Shown: positions 1-9,120 of the stretch, piece after piece | Layout of the letters: each line of letters starts with the position of its first letter | Numbering within the stretch: position 1 is the first letter of the stretch | NCBI GenBank assembly: GCA_003576745.1 | Contig: QEVR01000001.1 | Span: forward strand, 248,001 to 312,000 | Source of the DNA: Candidatus Uhrbacteria bacterium | Lineage (GTDB): Bacteria > Patescibacteriota > Patescibacteriia > 2-12-FULL-60-25 | Direction: 5' to 3' | Length of the DNA: 64,000 bases | The notes under the pieces: model-generated | Seen by the model: only the letters and a program-made list of their open reading frames with translations | The model's database searches: none | What the model was told of the DNA's origin: nothing | Program-made: the position numbers and the translations under genes

Positions 1-2
1 CC

Positions 3-263
3 GCGGTGACCCCGATTTTCCGCCTGTATAAGCGCGAAGACCTTGCGCATCTTCCGCTTCAGGCGACAGGATTCGATATTAATGCTGAAATACTTTTTCA
101 TCTCATCCAGCGAGGCAAACGCATTGCCGAGGTACCGGCGCCTCTTACCCAGCGCATTCATGGCGAGAGCAAGCTCGATTATCCGAAAGAAATGAAACGC
201 CATCTCCGGCTGGTCCGGCGCATGTTGGCGTGGAGGTTGGGGTTAAAGAAAACGGGAACATGA
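3..263 (+). CDS. Glycosyltransferase family 2, C-terminal fragment (5' end outside window)
   Basis: This is the last ~86 codons of a gene that enters from the left edge; the frame is open to the first base. The segment GFDINAEILFHL, then a basic stretch and a KEMKRHLRLVRRM tail, matches the C-terminal part of dolichyl-phosphate-mannose-synthase-like GT2 enzymes, where the GF...E motif follows the catalytic domain. The DXD and nucleotide-binding parts lie outside the window, so donor and acceptor cannot be stated. The stop TGA overlaps the ATG of the next gene (ATGA), suggesting translational coupling into the glycan operon. Confidence 0.7.
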   Translation, partial: AVTPIFRLYKREDLAHLPLQATGFDINAEILFHLIQRGKRIAEVPAPLTQRIHGESKLDYPKEMKRHLRLVRRMLAWRLGLKKTGT

Positions 264-1351
264 GCAAACATCTCGCTATTATCTTAGGGACAAGACCGGA
301 GATCATTAAATGCGCCCCGGTTATTTTGCAGGCGCCAAAGCAACATATCGATGTCAGTATTATTCATACTGGGCAGCATTATTCGCGCGAGCTTGATGGT
401 ATTTTTTTTCAGGAATTGAATGTGCCCGAACCGCGGGCGCATGTGCATGTAGGCTCCCATGCAGCGTCGATCCAGATCGGACTCATGATACAGCGCGTCG
501 CTGACGTTCTTGATACGATGAGGCCGGATGCCGTTCTGGTGCAAGGGGATACGAATTCCGTCCTGGCTGGCGCGCTTGCGGCCACGAAAATGGGAATACC
601 AATCGCGCATCTTGAAGCGGGCTTGCGGAGCGACGATTGGTCCATGCCTGAGGAGGCAAATCGTGTGCTGGCGGATCGCATATCCCGATGGCTCTTTTGT
701 CCGACAACTCTGCAGAAAGAACGTCTGCACCAAGAAGGGATCACGAACGGCATTTACGTGGTCGGAAATACGGCGGTTGATTCTGCTCTTCATTATGCAA
801 AAATCGCGTATGAAAAAAGCGATATCGCAGAACGGCTCGGGATCGCGGAAAAACCATTCGGTTTGCTCACCATGCATCGGCCGAGTAATGTGGATGATCC
901 GCAACGTCTTCAGGACATTCTTCGTGCGCTTGGACAGGCATCTGATCGCCTTGGATTAACGGTTATTTTTCCCATCCATCCACGAACGGCAAGAGCTATC
1001 GATCGTGCGCATCTCAAGATTCCTTCGTCATTTTTGGGCACGGAACCCCTTGGGTATTTAGACTTGCTTCGGCTCCAGTCTTCCGCGGAACTCATTTTGA
1101 CGGATTCCGGGGGCATACAGGAGGAAGCGTGCACGCTTCGCATACCATGCGTTACATTGCGTCCGAATACGGAGCGTCCCGAGACGCTTGAGGTCGGGTC
1201 GAATGTTCTTTGTGATTCAACGGACGCGGATGTTCTGTGCCGTGCGATGGAATCACAAATAAAGAAGGAGAGGAATTGGGCGAATCCTTTCGGAGACGGG
1301 AAAACCGCGGAGCACGTCGTTCGCATACTAGCAAACGAAATGAAAGTATGA
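260..1351 (+). CDS. wecB: UDP-N-acetylglucosamine 2-epimerase (non-hydrolysing)
   Basis: A 363-aa cytosolic enzyme that interconverts UDP-GlcNAc and UDP-ManNAc and so supplies ManNAc-type sugars for surface glycan or nonulosonate synthesis. Visible family signatures are LGTRPEIIK at the N-terminus, HTGQH, VQGDTNSVLAGALAA, HLEAGLRS followed by MPEEANRVLADRIS, LLTMHRPSN, and DSGGIQEEA near the C-terminus. Length is normal for WecB/MnaA. The ATG at 260 is preferred because it overlaps the upstream stop as ATGA and begins just before the conserved first beta strand; an upstream in-frame start would add ten unconserved residues. The NeuA- and NeuB-like genes about 10 kb downstream fit a shared pathway, although hydrolysing (NeuC) activity cannot be judged from sequence alone. 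Confidence 0.93.
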   Translation: MSKHLAIILGTRPEIIKCAPVILQAPKQHIDVSIIHTGQHYSRELDGIFFQELNVPEPRAHVHVGSHAASIQIGLMIQRVADVLDTMRPDAVLVQGDTNSVLAGALAATKMGIPIAHLEAGLRSDDWSMPEEANRVLADRISRWLFCPTTLQKERLHQEGITNGIYVVGNTAVDSALHYAKIAYEKSDIAERLGIAEKPFGLLTMHRPSNVDDPQRLQDILRALGQASDRLGLTVIFPIHPRTARAIDRAHLKIPSSFLGTEPLGYLDLLRLQSSAELILTDSGGIQEEACTLRIPCVTLRPNTERPETLEVGSNVLCDSTDADVLCRAMESQIKKERNWANPFGDGKTAEHVVRILANEMKV

Positions 1352-2388
1352 AGAAGCAGCGTACATTACTCATCTGTGTTGAAACCGTCGATCTGGACGA
1401 TCGCGCATATGGATTTTTCAACGACTGGCTATTGGAACTTGAGCGCCAGAATATTAAAGCAATCGTCATCTGTCTCCGAAAAGGCCGCATGTCCGCATTT
1501 GCCCAACACGAGATTATCACTCTTCCACGGCCTGGAGCATTTCTTGCACTGAGACGATTATTCGAACTGTGGCGCATTTCCTGGGATCGGCGGCACGAGT
1601 ATTCAGCGGTTTTTGTGCGCCAGGCACCCGTATTTGTGATGGCGTCGGGATGGTTGTGGCGACTTCTCGGTATGCGCATCATCCTCTGGTATGCGCATTA
1701 CAAAGGACGATGGGACCTGAATATTGCGGCTTGTATCGCTCACGTCGTCGTGACCTCTGTGCCGGAAGCATGCCGCATCTGGTCCAGAAAGGCGATCGCG
1801 ATCGGCCAATCCATCGATACTGACCGTTTTCGGATTCCCGCAACCAAAGCACATAACGGATTTCGCGCCTTGGTTCTTGGACGGGTGTCGCCCGTTAAAC
1901 GGGTGGATGAGATTATTGATGTTTTTGAAACCAGCGCCTTCAAAACAATGCACGGGAGTCTTACTATTATCGGGAAAGCGACGGATCGCGCATATGAAAA
2001 AAAGATTCTGGAGCTTGTCGGAGAACATGCGGGCATACGGTGGATGCGCGAAGGGTTGCCATTCGATGCCCTGCCGTCTGAACTCTCCAAATATGATTTT
2101 CTTATGAATTTTTACGAAGGAAGCCTGGATAAAGCAATATTGGAGTGTATGGCCTGCGGCATCATTCCGCTTATCTCTACAGATGCCGCGGAGAATTTTT
2201 TCCCCGAATCTCTCCATTGGTTGATCGCGCGGACAAAAGGCGCAAGGCTTTCCGCGATAGAAAAACTTTCAGGCTTTTCTTTTGCAGATCGCCAAAAAAT
2301 CTCCAGTCAGTTGCGAGATATTGTGGTACATGAGCATTCGCTTTCGCATCAGGTGCATCGTTTGATGGAAATAGCTAACCAAAGGTAA
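1348..2388 (+). CDS. Glycosyltransferase family 4-like protein
   Basis: A 346-aa predicted GT-B glycosyltransferase that probably adds a sugar to a lipid-linked glycan at the inner membrane face. The C-terminal half shows the GT4 pattern: LVLGRVSPVKRVDEIIDVFE (start of the nucleotide-binding domain), ITIIGKATD-like strand, then YEGSLDKAILECMACGIIPLIS, corresponding to the E-x7-E donor-binding motif. The N-terminal half is divergent. It starts at the ATG overlapping the wecB stop (ATGA); an upstream in-frame start would read 37 residues out of frame through wecB. Donor and acceptor are unknown. Confidence 0.82.
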   Translation: MKKQRTLLICVETVDLDDRAYGFFNDWLLELERQNIKAIVICLRKGRMSAFAQHEIITLPRPGAFLALRRLFELWRISWDRRHEYSAVFVRQAPVFVMASGWLWRLLGMRIILWYAHYKGRWDLNIAACIAHVVVTSVPEACRIWSRKAIAIGQSIDTDRFRIPATKAHNGFRALVLGRVSPVKRVDEIIDVFETSAFKTMHGSLTIIGKATDRAYEKKILELVGEHAGIRWMREGLPFDALPSELSKYDFLMNFYEGSLDKAILECMACGIIPLISTDAAENFFPESLHWLIARTKGARLSAIEKLSGFSFADRQKISSQLRDIVVHEHSLSHQVHRLMEIANQR

Positions 2389-2401
2389 GATCATTCGATG
2401 T

Positions 2402-3754
2402 ATGGAAATATGTAATAGCTGGAAAAAGCTTCGAAAGATTTTTTGGACTGGTTTGATTATTCGTTTTTTGTTGTTGGCGGTATTGATGATATTTATTGGC
2501 GAATCCGCGCTTTTGTTCTCCGACACTCGCGAGTATCTCGGGCTGGCGGATTCTCTCCGGCAAGGACACGGATTTTGGTTTCACGATGTCGCGTATACGC
2601 TCCGCACGCCCGGGTATCCCGCCTTTCTTGCAGCGCTCGGCGGAAGCTCATCGATTCAGTTTATTTCCATCATTCAAATTATCATTGCTTCCGCTATTCC
2701 GATCCTTACCTATCATATCGCTCGACAGCTCGGATTCACGGAACGTATTTCGATAATTGCGGCCTGGATTACGGCATTGGAGCCGCATATGGTGTATTAC
2801 AGTATTCCCATATTGCCAGACGCTGTTTTTACAGTCTTCTTTCTGCTATTCATCCTTGCCGGAATGCATTATGTTCAGAAACAAAAACGCCGTGATCTTC
2901 TCTTTGCATCGGCGCTGTTTGCGACGCTTCTGTATATCAAGCCCGTCCTCCAGGCATTTCCTTTTTATCTCGCGATTGCCGCTGTTATCATTGCGTTTTC
3001 CAAAAAAACATGGCGTCCGATAAAAGATTTTATCGTTTTCTCCGCGATCGTATTTTTGCTCGCCTTTCCATGGATGTTCCGGAATGCGCAGGTCGGAGGC
3101 GGTTTTTCTATGAGCTCGCAAGGCCCGGCACTCGTGGCATTCAAACTCGCCACGTCTGTGATGAGTTTGCGCGACCACATAACCTTTGACGAAGCGGAAC
3201 GCATTCTTGAAACTCGTTGGGATAAAGCCACGCCTATTCCCATCAAAGAGGTTTCCGCGTATCTATTACAGTATCCGACGGAGCTTGCGCGAGTGCTGGC
3301 CATGAATTCCATTCTTTTGTGGACATCGCAGACATATACCTATATTCCGAATTATTACGGATTTCTGCCATTGCCTCCGGCCTATACCGAACGTCCGCCC
3401 AGCGTATTGCTTCTTCAGGGAAAGGTTATGGAGTTTGGGAGGGAGATGCTTTCGCTTTTGCGTTATCCGTATATCCCATTGGCGATTATCGGGAAGCTTC
3501 TGTGGACGCTTGTGGCGGCGATGTTTTTCTATGGACTCTTGAAAGGATTGATGCAAAAAAACGAATCAGCATGGGCATTGCATGTTTTTGTCGCTCTGCT
3601 CGTGCTCTGCTATACCATGACGACATGGATAGACGGGTTCAATGTGGAAGCGCGCCTTCGCTACCCGTTTAATCCGCTGATGTTCGTGTACGGCACGGCA
3701 GCCGCCGTTTTGGTTCTTCGTTCGCTCAGAAAAATGCTACCTTCATATGGCTGA
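2402..3754 (+). CDS. GT-C family integral membrane glycosyltransferase (GT39/ArnT-like)
   Basis: A 450-aa protein with about ten hydrophobic segments. After the first membrane helix comes FSDTREYLGLADSLRQGHGF, with the acidic pair typical of the first periplasmic loop of GT-C enzymes that use polyprenyl-phosphate sugars, then RTPGYPAFLA, a common sequence in this superfamily. Such enzymes move sugars from a lipid carrier to protein or glycan on the outer face of the membrane. The C-terminal RYPFNPLMFVYGTAA is also typical. It follows the GT4 gene by 13 nt and overlaps the next methyltransferase gene by 8 nt. Substrate unknown. Confidence 0.8.
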   Translation: MEICNSWKKLRKIFWTGLIIRFLLLAVLMIFIGESALLFSDTREYLGLADSLRQGHGFWFHDVAYTLRTPGYPAFLAALGGSSSIQFISIIQIIIASAIPILTYHIARQLGFTERISIIAAWITALEPHMVYYSIPILPDAVFTVFFLLFILAGMHYVQKQKRRDLLFASALFATLLYIKPVLQAFPFYLAIAAVIIAFSKKTWRPIKDFIVFSAIVFLLAFPWMFRNAQVGGGFSMSSQGPALVAFKLATSVMSLRDHITFDEAERILETRWDKATPIPIKEVSAYLLQYPTELARVLAMNSILLWTSQTYTYIPNYYGFLPLPPAYTERPPSVLLLQGKVMEFGREMLSLLRYPYIPLAIIGKLLWTLVAAMFFYGLLKGLMQKNESAWALHVFVALLVLCYTMTTWIDGFNVEARLRYPFNPLMFVYGTAAAVLVLRSLRKMLPSYG

Positions 3755-4394
3755 TACTCTCCGTACTTTTGAAGATGCATACTGGAATCACTGGAATCAA
3801 AATGAGGTTTTTCGGCATACTCAGGCGCTTGCCTGGCTCGATGCGTCGGACGGACCCGTTGTAGATATCGGTTGCGGCGACGGTTTTTTTCTCGCGAAAC
3901 TTCGTGAAAAGGGGATAGAGGCCTGGGGAACGGATATTTCTTCTACCGCGATCAAGCACTGTCATGAGAAAGGTCTTGATACCCAGGAAGGTGATTTTGC
4001 GGGCGGCTATGTGCCGGAACGCAATGCTAAGACGGCAACAGCGCTTGATGTTCTCGAGCATTTGTATACACCAGATCCGCTTCTCGCGTCACTCCATTCT
4101 CGCGTTGAAACGCTGATTATTTCTGTGCCAAATTTCGCCTCATTGCCGGCTCGTCTTCAGGTGCTTTTCGGCCGCGTTCCAGAGAATAATACGCCACGCA
4201 AGGGTCACGTATACTGGTATACGCAGTCCGTCCTCTGCCGTAATCTTGAAAAGAACGGGTGGCGGATTGTTGCATGGGGGTTGAATCCACCCTGGATGGA
4301 CAAACCAATCGTCGGCACGCTTATGAAAGGACTAGCCCATGTGTGGCCATCGCTTTTTTCTCTCTCTTTTGTAGTGAAAGCAGAACGTGTATGA
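3747..4394 (+). CDS. Class I SAM-dependent methyltransferase
   Basis: A 215-aa cytosolic methyltransferase with the Rossmann motif I VVDIGCGDGFFLAKL, followed by an acidic residue after strand 2 (GTDISSTAI) and the LDVLEHLYTPDPLL segment corresponding to motif post-II. The overall look is MetW/ubiquinone-methyltransferase-like (Methyltransf_11/23 class). In a polysaccharide locus it may methylate a sugar or cap a glycan chain, but this is inference. It overlaps the preceding GT-C gene by 8 nt and its stop overlaps the next ATG. Confidence 0.85.
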   Translation: MADTLRTFEDAYWNHWNQNEVFRHTQALAWLDASDGPVVDIGCGDGFFLAKLREKGIEAWGTDISSTAIKHCHEKGLDTQEGDFAGGYVPERNAKTATALDVLEHLYTPDPLLASLHSRVETLIISVPNFASLPARLQVLFGRVPENNTPRKGHVYWYTQSVLCRNLEKNGWRIVAWGLNPPWMDKPIVGTLMKGLAHVWPSLFSLSFVVKAERV

Positions 4395-5188
4395 GGAGAA
4401 TAATGCGCAATATATATATAGGTTTGTTCATCCCTCTCCGGGGTATTTTTCGCATCGTTTCTCCCTCCAAAGAAGTTTGTGTATTGTTTTATCATTCCAT
4501 CTCTGAATCACAAGATCCCTTTTCCATTTCGCCGATTGATTTTGAAAAGCAGCTCATGCTTTTGCGCCATGTTGCGAATCCCGTATCGTTATCCGATATC
4601 GTTTCGTACGTAAAAGGGGACAAGGATCTCCCGGACGGATCCGTAGCTGTGACATTCGATGACGGTTATCAAGACATCGTGACAACCGCGCTACCCATTT
4701 TGCATAGATATCGCATACCCGCAACCGTGTTCGTGAGCGTAGATCCGCTAAAGAATGAACTCGGTAATGCGCATGAACTGCTTACCCATGATGATATACG
4801 TCATTTATCACAGGACCCTCTCATTGAGATTGGTTCACATGCCATAACGCATAAAAAGCTCACAAGATTAGCCGATCACGAGGTTCGATTTGAACTCCAA
4901 CAGAGCAAAGATAAAATCGAGAGTATCACCGGAAAGCCTTGTCGGTATATCGCGTATCCAAAAGGATCCGTTAATCCGAAGGTGCGTTTCTTGACGCAAA
5001 ATGCGAAATATGTTGCAGGTGTGTGTATAAAACAGGGGATGGTTTATCCCAATATGGATCCTTTTCTTATAAAAAGGATCGTTGTTCAAAAGGGAATCGG
5101 CGCCTTTGCATTCCGTTGGAGAATGACACGCATTATGGATTGGCTTGCCGTCTTTGATACGACATTACAAAAATTATGGAGAAGATAA
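4391..5188 (+). CDS. Polysaccharide deacetylase (NodB homology, CE4)
   Basis: A 265-aa predicted carbohydrate deacetylase. The NodB core is visible: VAVTFDDGYQDI (catalytic Asp and metal Asp), then IEIGSHAITHKKL, which carries the second metal-binding motif in the H-x3-H form, and later YIAYPKGSVNP. These enzymes remove N-acetyl groups from GlcNAc-containing polymers or lipid-linked sugars. The N-terminal segment NIYIGLFIPLRGIFRI is mildly hydrophobic and could be an anchor. An alternative ATG at 4403 lies just after AGGAG (4394-4398) and may be the true start; the ATG at 4391 overlaps the upstream stop. The gene overlaps the next GT2 gene by 13 nt. Confidence 0.88.
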   Translation: MRRIMRNIYIGLFIPLRGIFRIVSPSKEVCVLFYHSISESQDPFSISPIDFEKQLMLLRHVANPVSLSDIVSYVKGDKDLPDGSVAVTFDDGYQDIVTTALPILHRYRIPATVFVSVDPLKNELGNAHELLTHDDIRHLSQDPLIEIGSHAITHKKLTRLADHEVRFELQQSKDKIESITGKPCRYIAYPKGSVNPKVRFLTQNAKYVAGVCIKQGMVYPNMDPFLIKRIVVQKGIGAFAFRWRMTRIMDWLAVFDTTLQKLWRR

Positions 5189-5976
5189 ACGCGAGCGTCG
5201 GCATTCTCACTTTTAACTCCGCGGCAACCTTGGAGCGCGCTTTGGAATCCGTAAAGGATTTTGAGGACATTATCGTTTGCGACGGCGGGAGCACGGATGG
5301 GACCCTGGAAATTGCGCAACGATATGGCGCGCGCGTTATCCCGCAAGATCCGCAAGCGACGGGACCGCACAGGATTACGGATTTTGCAGCCGTACGGAAC
5401 CGTTGTCTCGAGGCTGCGCGAACAGGCTGGTTTTTTTATATTGATTCTGACGAACGAGCAGAACCCGAGCTTGTTCATGAAATCGCCGACATCGTAAAAC
5501 AAAATCCTCCTGGGGTGCGTATATACAAAATTACTCCGCGGATTATTTATCGCGGCCGCCGTATTGAATATGCTTCCAGCTATCCGGGGTATCAGACGCG
5601 TTTTTTTAAGATAAATCCAAAGATTCATTTTCGTAAGGCTGTTCATGAAAGGATTGAATATCCAAGCGATACTGAAGTTTCTATTTTAAAAGGTCACTGG
5701 AATTATTATCTTTCAGGGCCGGAAGAGATAATGGAAGACGTGGAAATACGAGATATTCCCATTTTATTTCGTAGATATCAAAATCAACCTACCTGGAAAA
5801 GGTATCGCGGTGCATGTAAGAGTTTGATATCCCTCATTGTCATTTTTTTGAAATCATTTCGTAATCTGTTCCACCCCACAGAGAGCATGCCGTGGAGTGT
5901 TGAGTGTGCAAAGATGCGGGTTCAATTCAGGTTCTTTCGTGCGCTCCTTTTTGGATCAGAGAAAAAGTATGGATGA
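5176..5976 (+). CDS. Glycosyltransferase family 2 (WaaE-like)
   Basis: A 266-aa GT-A glycosyltransferase. VGILTFNSAATLERALESV forms the first strand, IIVCDGGSTDGTLEIA the nucleotide-binding turn, and FFYIDSDERAEPEL carries the D-x-D metal motif. The overall form, with R-G-R-R-I-E-Y and a HERIEY segment after the DXD, is like LPS core or KDO-linked beta-glucosyltransferases (WaaE/KdtX group). It probably adds one sugar to a lipid-linked glycan at the cytosolic face. It starts inside the end of the deacetylase gene (13-nt overlap) and its end overlaps the next gene by 8 nt, so it is part of one operon. Confidence 0.87.
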   Translation: MEKINASVGILTFNSAATLERALESVKDFEDIIVCDGGSTDGTLEIAQRYGARVIPQDPQATGPHRITDFAAVRNRCLEAARTGWFFYIDSDERAEPELVHEIADIVKQNPPGVRIYKITPRIIYRGRRIEYASSYPGYQTRFFKINPKIHFRKAVHERIEYPSDTEVSILKGHWNYYLSGPEEIMEDVEIRDIPILFRRYQNQPTWKRYRGACKSLISLIVIFLKSFRNLFHPTESMPWSVECAKMRVQFRFFRALLFGSEKKYG

Positions 5977-6610
5977 CCTCAATATTCAAGTAGAAGCAAA
6001 ACACTATTTTCGTCCGCGCTACATTCACAAGGAGCGTTGGATCAATTATTGGTATCAATTACAAGCTATTTTTGAATCAAAGGCCTCTCGAATTTTGGAA
6101 ATAGGAATTGGGAACGGCCTCGTTCTTGATACGTTACGAAAAGTTGGTATTCATGTTGAAACGGTGGATATTGATCCATCTTTACATCCCGATATCGTTG
6201 CAAGCGCGGTTCGGTTACCGATGCAAAATGAGGCGTATGATTTTGTGCTCTGCGCTGAAGTGTTAGAACACCTCCCGCCGGACCAAGTAAAAGCGGCTTT
6301 GGAAGAGATTTTTCGTGTTACGAGAGACTGTGCACTCATCACACTCCCGTACGCAGGAAGTTGTATTACGTTTACGTTTAAAATCCCCCTTCTTAAAAAG
6401 AGTGAATGGATCCTGAAGATTCCACATTTTTGGAAGAAACACGTTTTTGATGGGCAGCATTATTGGGAAGTTGGGAAGCAGGGTTTTTTACAGAAGGACA
6501 TTCAGAAAATGGTGGAAGAAACCGGGTTTTTGGTGCAGCGCATGTCGACTCATTCCGATGATCCCTCACACCTTTTTGTTCTACTCAAGAAAAATCATTC
6601 TGTATCATGA
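5969..6610 (+). CDS. Class I SAM-dependent methyltransferase
   Basis: A 213-aa methyltransferase with motif I ILEIGIGNGLVLDTL, the acidic end of strand 2 in VETVDIDPSLHPD, and FVLCAEVLEHLPPDQVKAAL (Methyltransf_11-type). The downstream part ALITLPYAG is the usual strand 5. The HYW segment before the last helix also occurs in glycan-locus methyltransferases. The start at 5969 overlaps the preceding gene; an upstream in-frame alternative would lack homology. Its 3' end overlaps the GT4 gene at 6607. The target is unknown, probably a sugar or lipid-linked intermediate. Confidence 0.85.
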   Translation: MDDLNIQVEAKHYFRPRYIHKERWINYWYQLQAIFESKASRILEIGIGNGLVLDTLRKVGIHVETVDIDPSLHPDIVASAVRLPMQNEAYDFVLCAEVLEHLPPDQVKAALEEIFRVTRDCALITLPYAGSCITFTFKIPLLKKSEWILKIPHFWKKHVFDGQHYWEVGKQGFLQKDIQKMVEETGFLVQRMSTHSDDPSHLFVLLKKNHSVS

Positions 6611-7743
6611 CGAACGCTTCCGTTTTATACATCGCGAATGCACGCATGCCCACGGAGAAGGCGCATGGTCTTCAGATTGCGAATATGTGCAGGGCTCTCG
6701 CAGAGCATGGGATGGATGTGACGCTCGTGGTTCCGAAACGAAAGAACCCCATTCAAGAAGATGCTTTTCGATATTATGGCATTGAACCATCCTTTCAAAT
6801 TCGATACATTTGGTCATGGGATTTGATTGGTTCCCTCGGCGTAATAGGTTTTTGGATTCAACAGATAACGTTTTCGTTTTCAGCCTGGCGGGCCTGCAGA
6901 AATTTTTCCGCACAGGACAGCGTTTTTTCCAGGGACATTTTTGCGGCATGGCTTTTGTCTTTCGGAAAGCGGAAGGTGATTTTTGAAATGCATAGGTATC
7001 CGGAGCGATTTGTCGGAATGTGGAAACGCCTGCTCCGAAGGATGAACGGCATTGTATCTACGAATCAGTGGAAGGCGGAGAAGATCGAACGGGTCATGGG
7101 ATATCCTAAGGAACGCATCCGCGTTCTTCCAAACGGATTCGATTCGTCGATGTTCAGTGCTCATCAATCACAGACGAAGCTACGCGAAGTTTTACAACTC
7201 CCGCCCAATCAGACCATCGTCCTTTACACAGGACATTTGTATGACTGGAAGGGAGCGCATGTGCTCGCGGATGCCGCCAGATTCGCAACGAATATTCTTT
7301 TTGTATTTGTCGGAGGTACTCCGCAGGATATTGAGCGATTCAAAAAAGAATACCGTCATACTCCCAATATTCTTCTTGTGGGGCACAGGCCGCATCGGGA
7401 GATTCCGAAATATCTCCATTCGGCCGATATTCTCGTACTTCCGAATTCCGCTAAGAGCCACGAATCGCAATTCAGCACATCGCCGATCAAACTTTTTGAA
7501 TATCTCGCTGCGGCAAAACCCATTGTCGCGTCGGATCTGCCGTCGATTCATGAGATTCTCGGCGATACCAATGCGGTATTTGTGGAGCCGGATAATCCCG
7601 GGGAACTTGCGAAAGGCATTCTTCATTTGATCGGGCAATCGGATCTTGCCCAGCGTATGGCACAAGCAAACAAAGTTTTGTCAGCGTCTTACACATGGGA
7701 TCGGCGGGCGGGTGCTATTATGGAGTGGATACAAAGGCTATGA
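6607..7743 (+). CDS. Glycosyltransferase family 4
   Basis: A 378-aa GT-B enzyme. The N-terminal domain begins with ANARMPTEKAHGLQIANMCRAL, the usual GT4 acceptor-domain opening (quoted in parts: ANARMPTEKAHG then LQIANMCRAL). RIRVLPNGFD precedes the donor domain; VLYTGHLYDWKGAHVL, ILLVGHRPHREIPKYL and SPIKLFEYLAAAKPIVASDLPS form the nucleotide-sugar-binding core with the K-x-x-E-Y/A motif. It is likely a capsule or O-antigen-like glycosyltransferase at the cytosolic membrane face. It overlaps both neighbours by 4 nt, consistent with one transcript. Confidence 0.92.
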   Translation: MTNASVLYIANARMPTEKAHGLQIANMCRALAEHGMDVTLVVPKRKNPIQEDAFRYYGIEPSFQIRYIWSWDLIGSLGVIGFWIQQITFSFSAWRACRNFSAQDSVFSRDIFAAWLLSFGKRKVIFEMHRYPERFVGMWKRLLRRMNGIVSTNQWKAEKIERVMGYPKERIRVLPNGFDSSMFSAHQSQTKLREVLQLPPNQTIVLYTGHLYDWKGAHVLADAARFATNILFVFVGGTPQDIERFKKEYRHTPNILLVGHRPHREIPKYLHSADILVLPNSAKSHESQFSTSPIKLFEYLAAAKPIVASDLPSIHEILGDTNAVFVEPDNPGELAKGILHLIGQSDLAQRMAQANKVLSASYTWDRRAGAIMEWIQRL

Positions 7744-9104
7744 CGGACGTACTGCGGAACAGAACATTTCTTCGCCGTGTCGGGGAAGGCTTTGCTTGGG
7801 CGTCCGGTGGATCGTTTGTATTGAAAATTATAGGGATGGCGATAACGTTTCTTATTATTGCCAGACTTTCCTTGCATGAATATGGTACGTATCAGCTTTC
7901 ACTGGCAGCTTGGGGCCTCTCACTCACATTTTTTTTCCAGGGGATCAATCAAGTCGCTATTGCTCAATCTGCAAGACGACATAAAGATGGCGATTATGCA
8001 TCAATGATACAGCTTGGCCGAGGACTGCTTTTTTTTAAAATTATTGTAGGAATTCTTTTGTGGACATTTATACATTTTGCTTCCCCCATACTCAGTCGTT
8101 ATTACAGCGGAGACATCATTCAGCTTCTCGGTATATTGTCATGGACGTTTCTCGCCATTCCCTTATCCGAATTCATACGGTTCGACTTATCTTCCCGTCA
8201 GCGCTTTGCCGAACAAAGCCTGTTTGATGTCGCCGAAGAGTTTATTCGCGGCGCAGGTATTCTCGCGGCATTGTTTGTGTTTCGATCGGGTATTGAAGGA
8301 TTACTTTGGGCAATGGTTATTTCGATTGCCATTACGCCATTATTTTTTTTGCCATTCATTAAAGCGGATTATTTCCGTCTGAAAATTGCATTCACATTGA
8401 GACCATTTTGGCAACTCATTTTTGACCAGGGTGTTTGGGTGGTTTTGCAGAAATATGTTCGTCTTTCTGAAAAACATCTTCGGCTATTTGTTGTCCAGTA
8501 CTTCGTTGGGCGTGAAGCGGTAGCATTGTTTGCGATTGCCGAAAAACTTCTAACATATGTGATGGGGATTGTCCCCATGCAGAACATATTGATACCTGCC
8601 ATTTCGGCAGAAGCCGGGGATCAAGATCGACTGAAAACAATCCTTGAACGCGGGATTAAATATAGTTTGCCATTTTATTTTTTGGTGACACTGGCTGCGT
8701 ATATTTCTGCACCGATATTTCTTCGTTATTTTTTTCCACAATATCTTTCCGCTGTTCCGCTTTTCTCGATATTACTGCTCTATGCTCCCTTTACCGGCGT
8801 GTCTTTAATTCTCACCTCATTCTTTTATTCAAAACAGGAACAGCGAGCAGCATTCTTTGCTGTATTAGTGCGTTTTGGTCTTTTTCTCGTTTTTGCACCC
8901 ATCATGTTATTGCTGTTCGGAGTCATCGGCATTGCAATCGAGTATGTCATCAGTCTCTATCTCTACAATGTTTTGCGTTATGCTTCCATTGTCCGTATTT
9001 ATCCCAGCCTTTCCCTTACTTGGCAGGTTTTTACCAGGTTTGACAGTTACGACCGAGCGGTATGGAGCCGCATTAAAAACCGATTGACGAAACGCTCAAA
9101 ATAG
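7740..9104 (+). CDS. Oligosaccharide flippase (Wzx/PST family, MOP superfamily)
   Basis: A 454-aa membrane protein with about 12 hydrophobic segments and an N-terminal amphipathic region FLRRVGEGFAWASGGSFVLKI typical of the polysaccharide-synthesis (PST) subgroup of MOP exporters (read as FLRRVGEGFA then WASGGSFVLKI). It should flip a lipid-linked repeat unit across the cytoplasmic membrane for assembly outside. The start at 7740 overlaps the GT4 stop as ATGA. No Wzy-like O-antigen polymerase is obvious beside it; the multi-spanning protein at 32455-34596 is one possible candidate. Confidence 0.88.
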   Translation: MTDVLRNRTFLRRVGEGFAWASGGSFVLKIIGMAITFLIIARLSLHEYGTYQLSLAAWGLSLTFFFQGINQVAIAQSARRHKDGDYASMIQLGRGLLFFKIIVGILLWTFIHFASPILSRYYSGDIIQLLGILSWTFLAIPLSEFIRFDLSSRQRFAEQSLFDVAEEFIRGAGILAALFVFRSGIEGLLWAMVISIAITPLFFLPFIKADYFRLKIAFTLRPFWQLIFDQGVWVVLQKYVRLSEKHLRLFVVQYFVGREAVALFAIAEKLLTYVMGIVPMQNILIPAISAEAGDQDRLKTILERGIKYSLPFYFLVTLAAYISAPIFLRYFFPQYLSAVPLFSILLLYAPFTGVSLILTSFFYSKQEQRAAFFAVLVRFGLFLVFAPIMLLLFGVIGIAIEYVISLYLYNVLRYASIVRIYPSLSLTWQVFTRFDSYDRAVWSRIKNRLTKRSK

Positions 9105-9120
9105 GGCAGGCTCAACAATC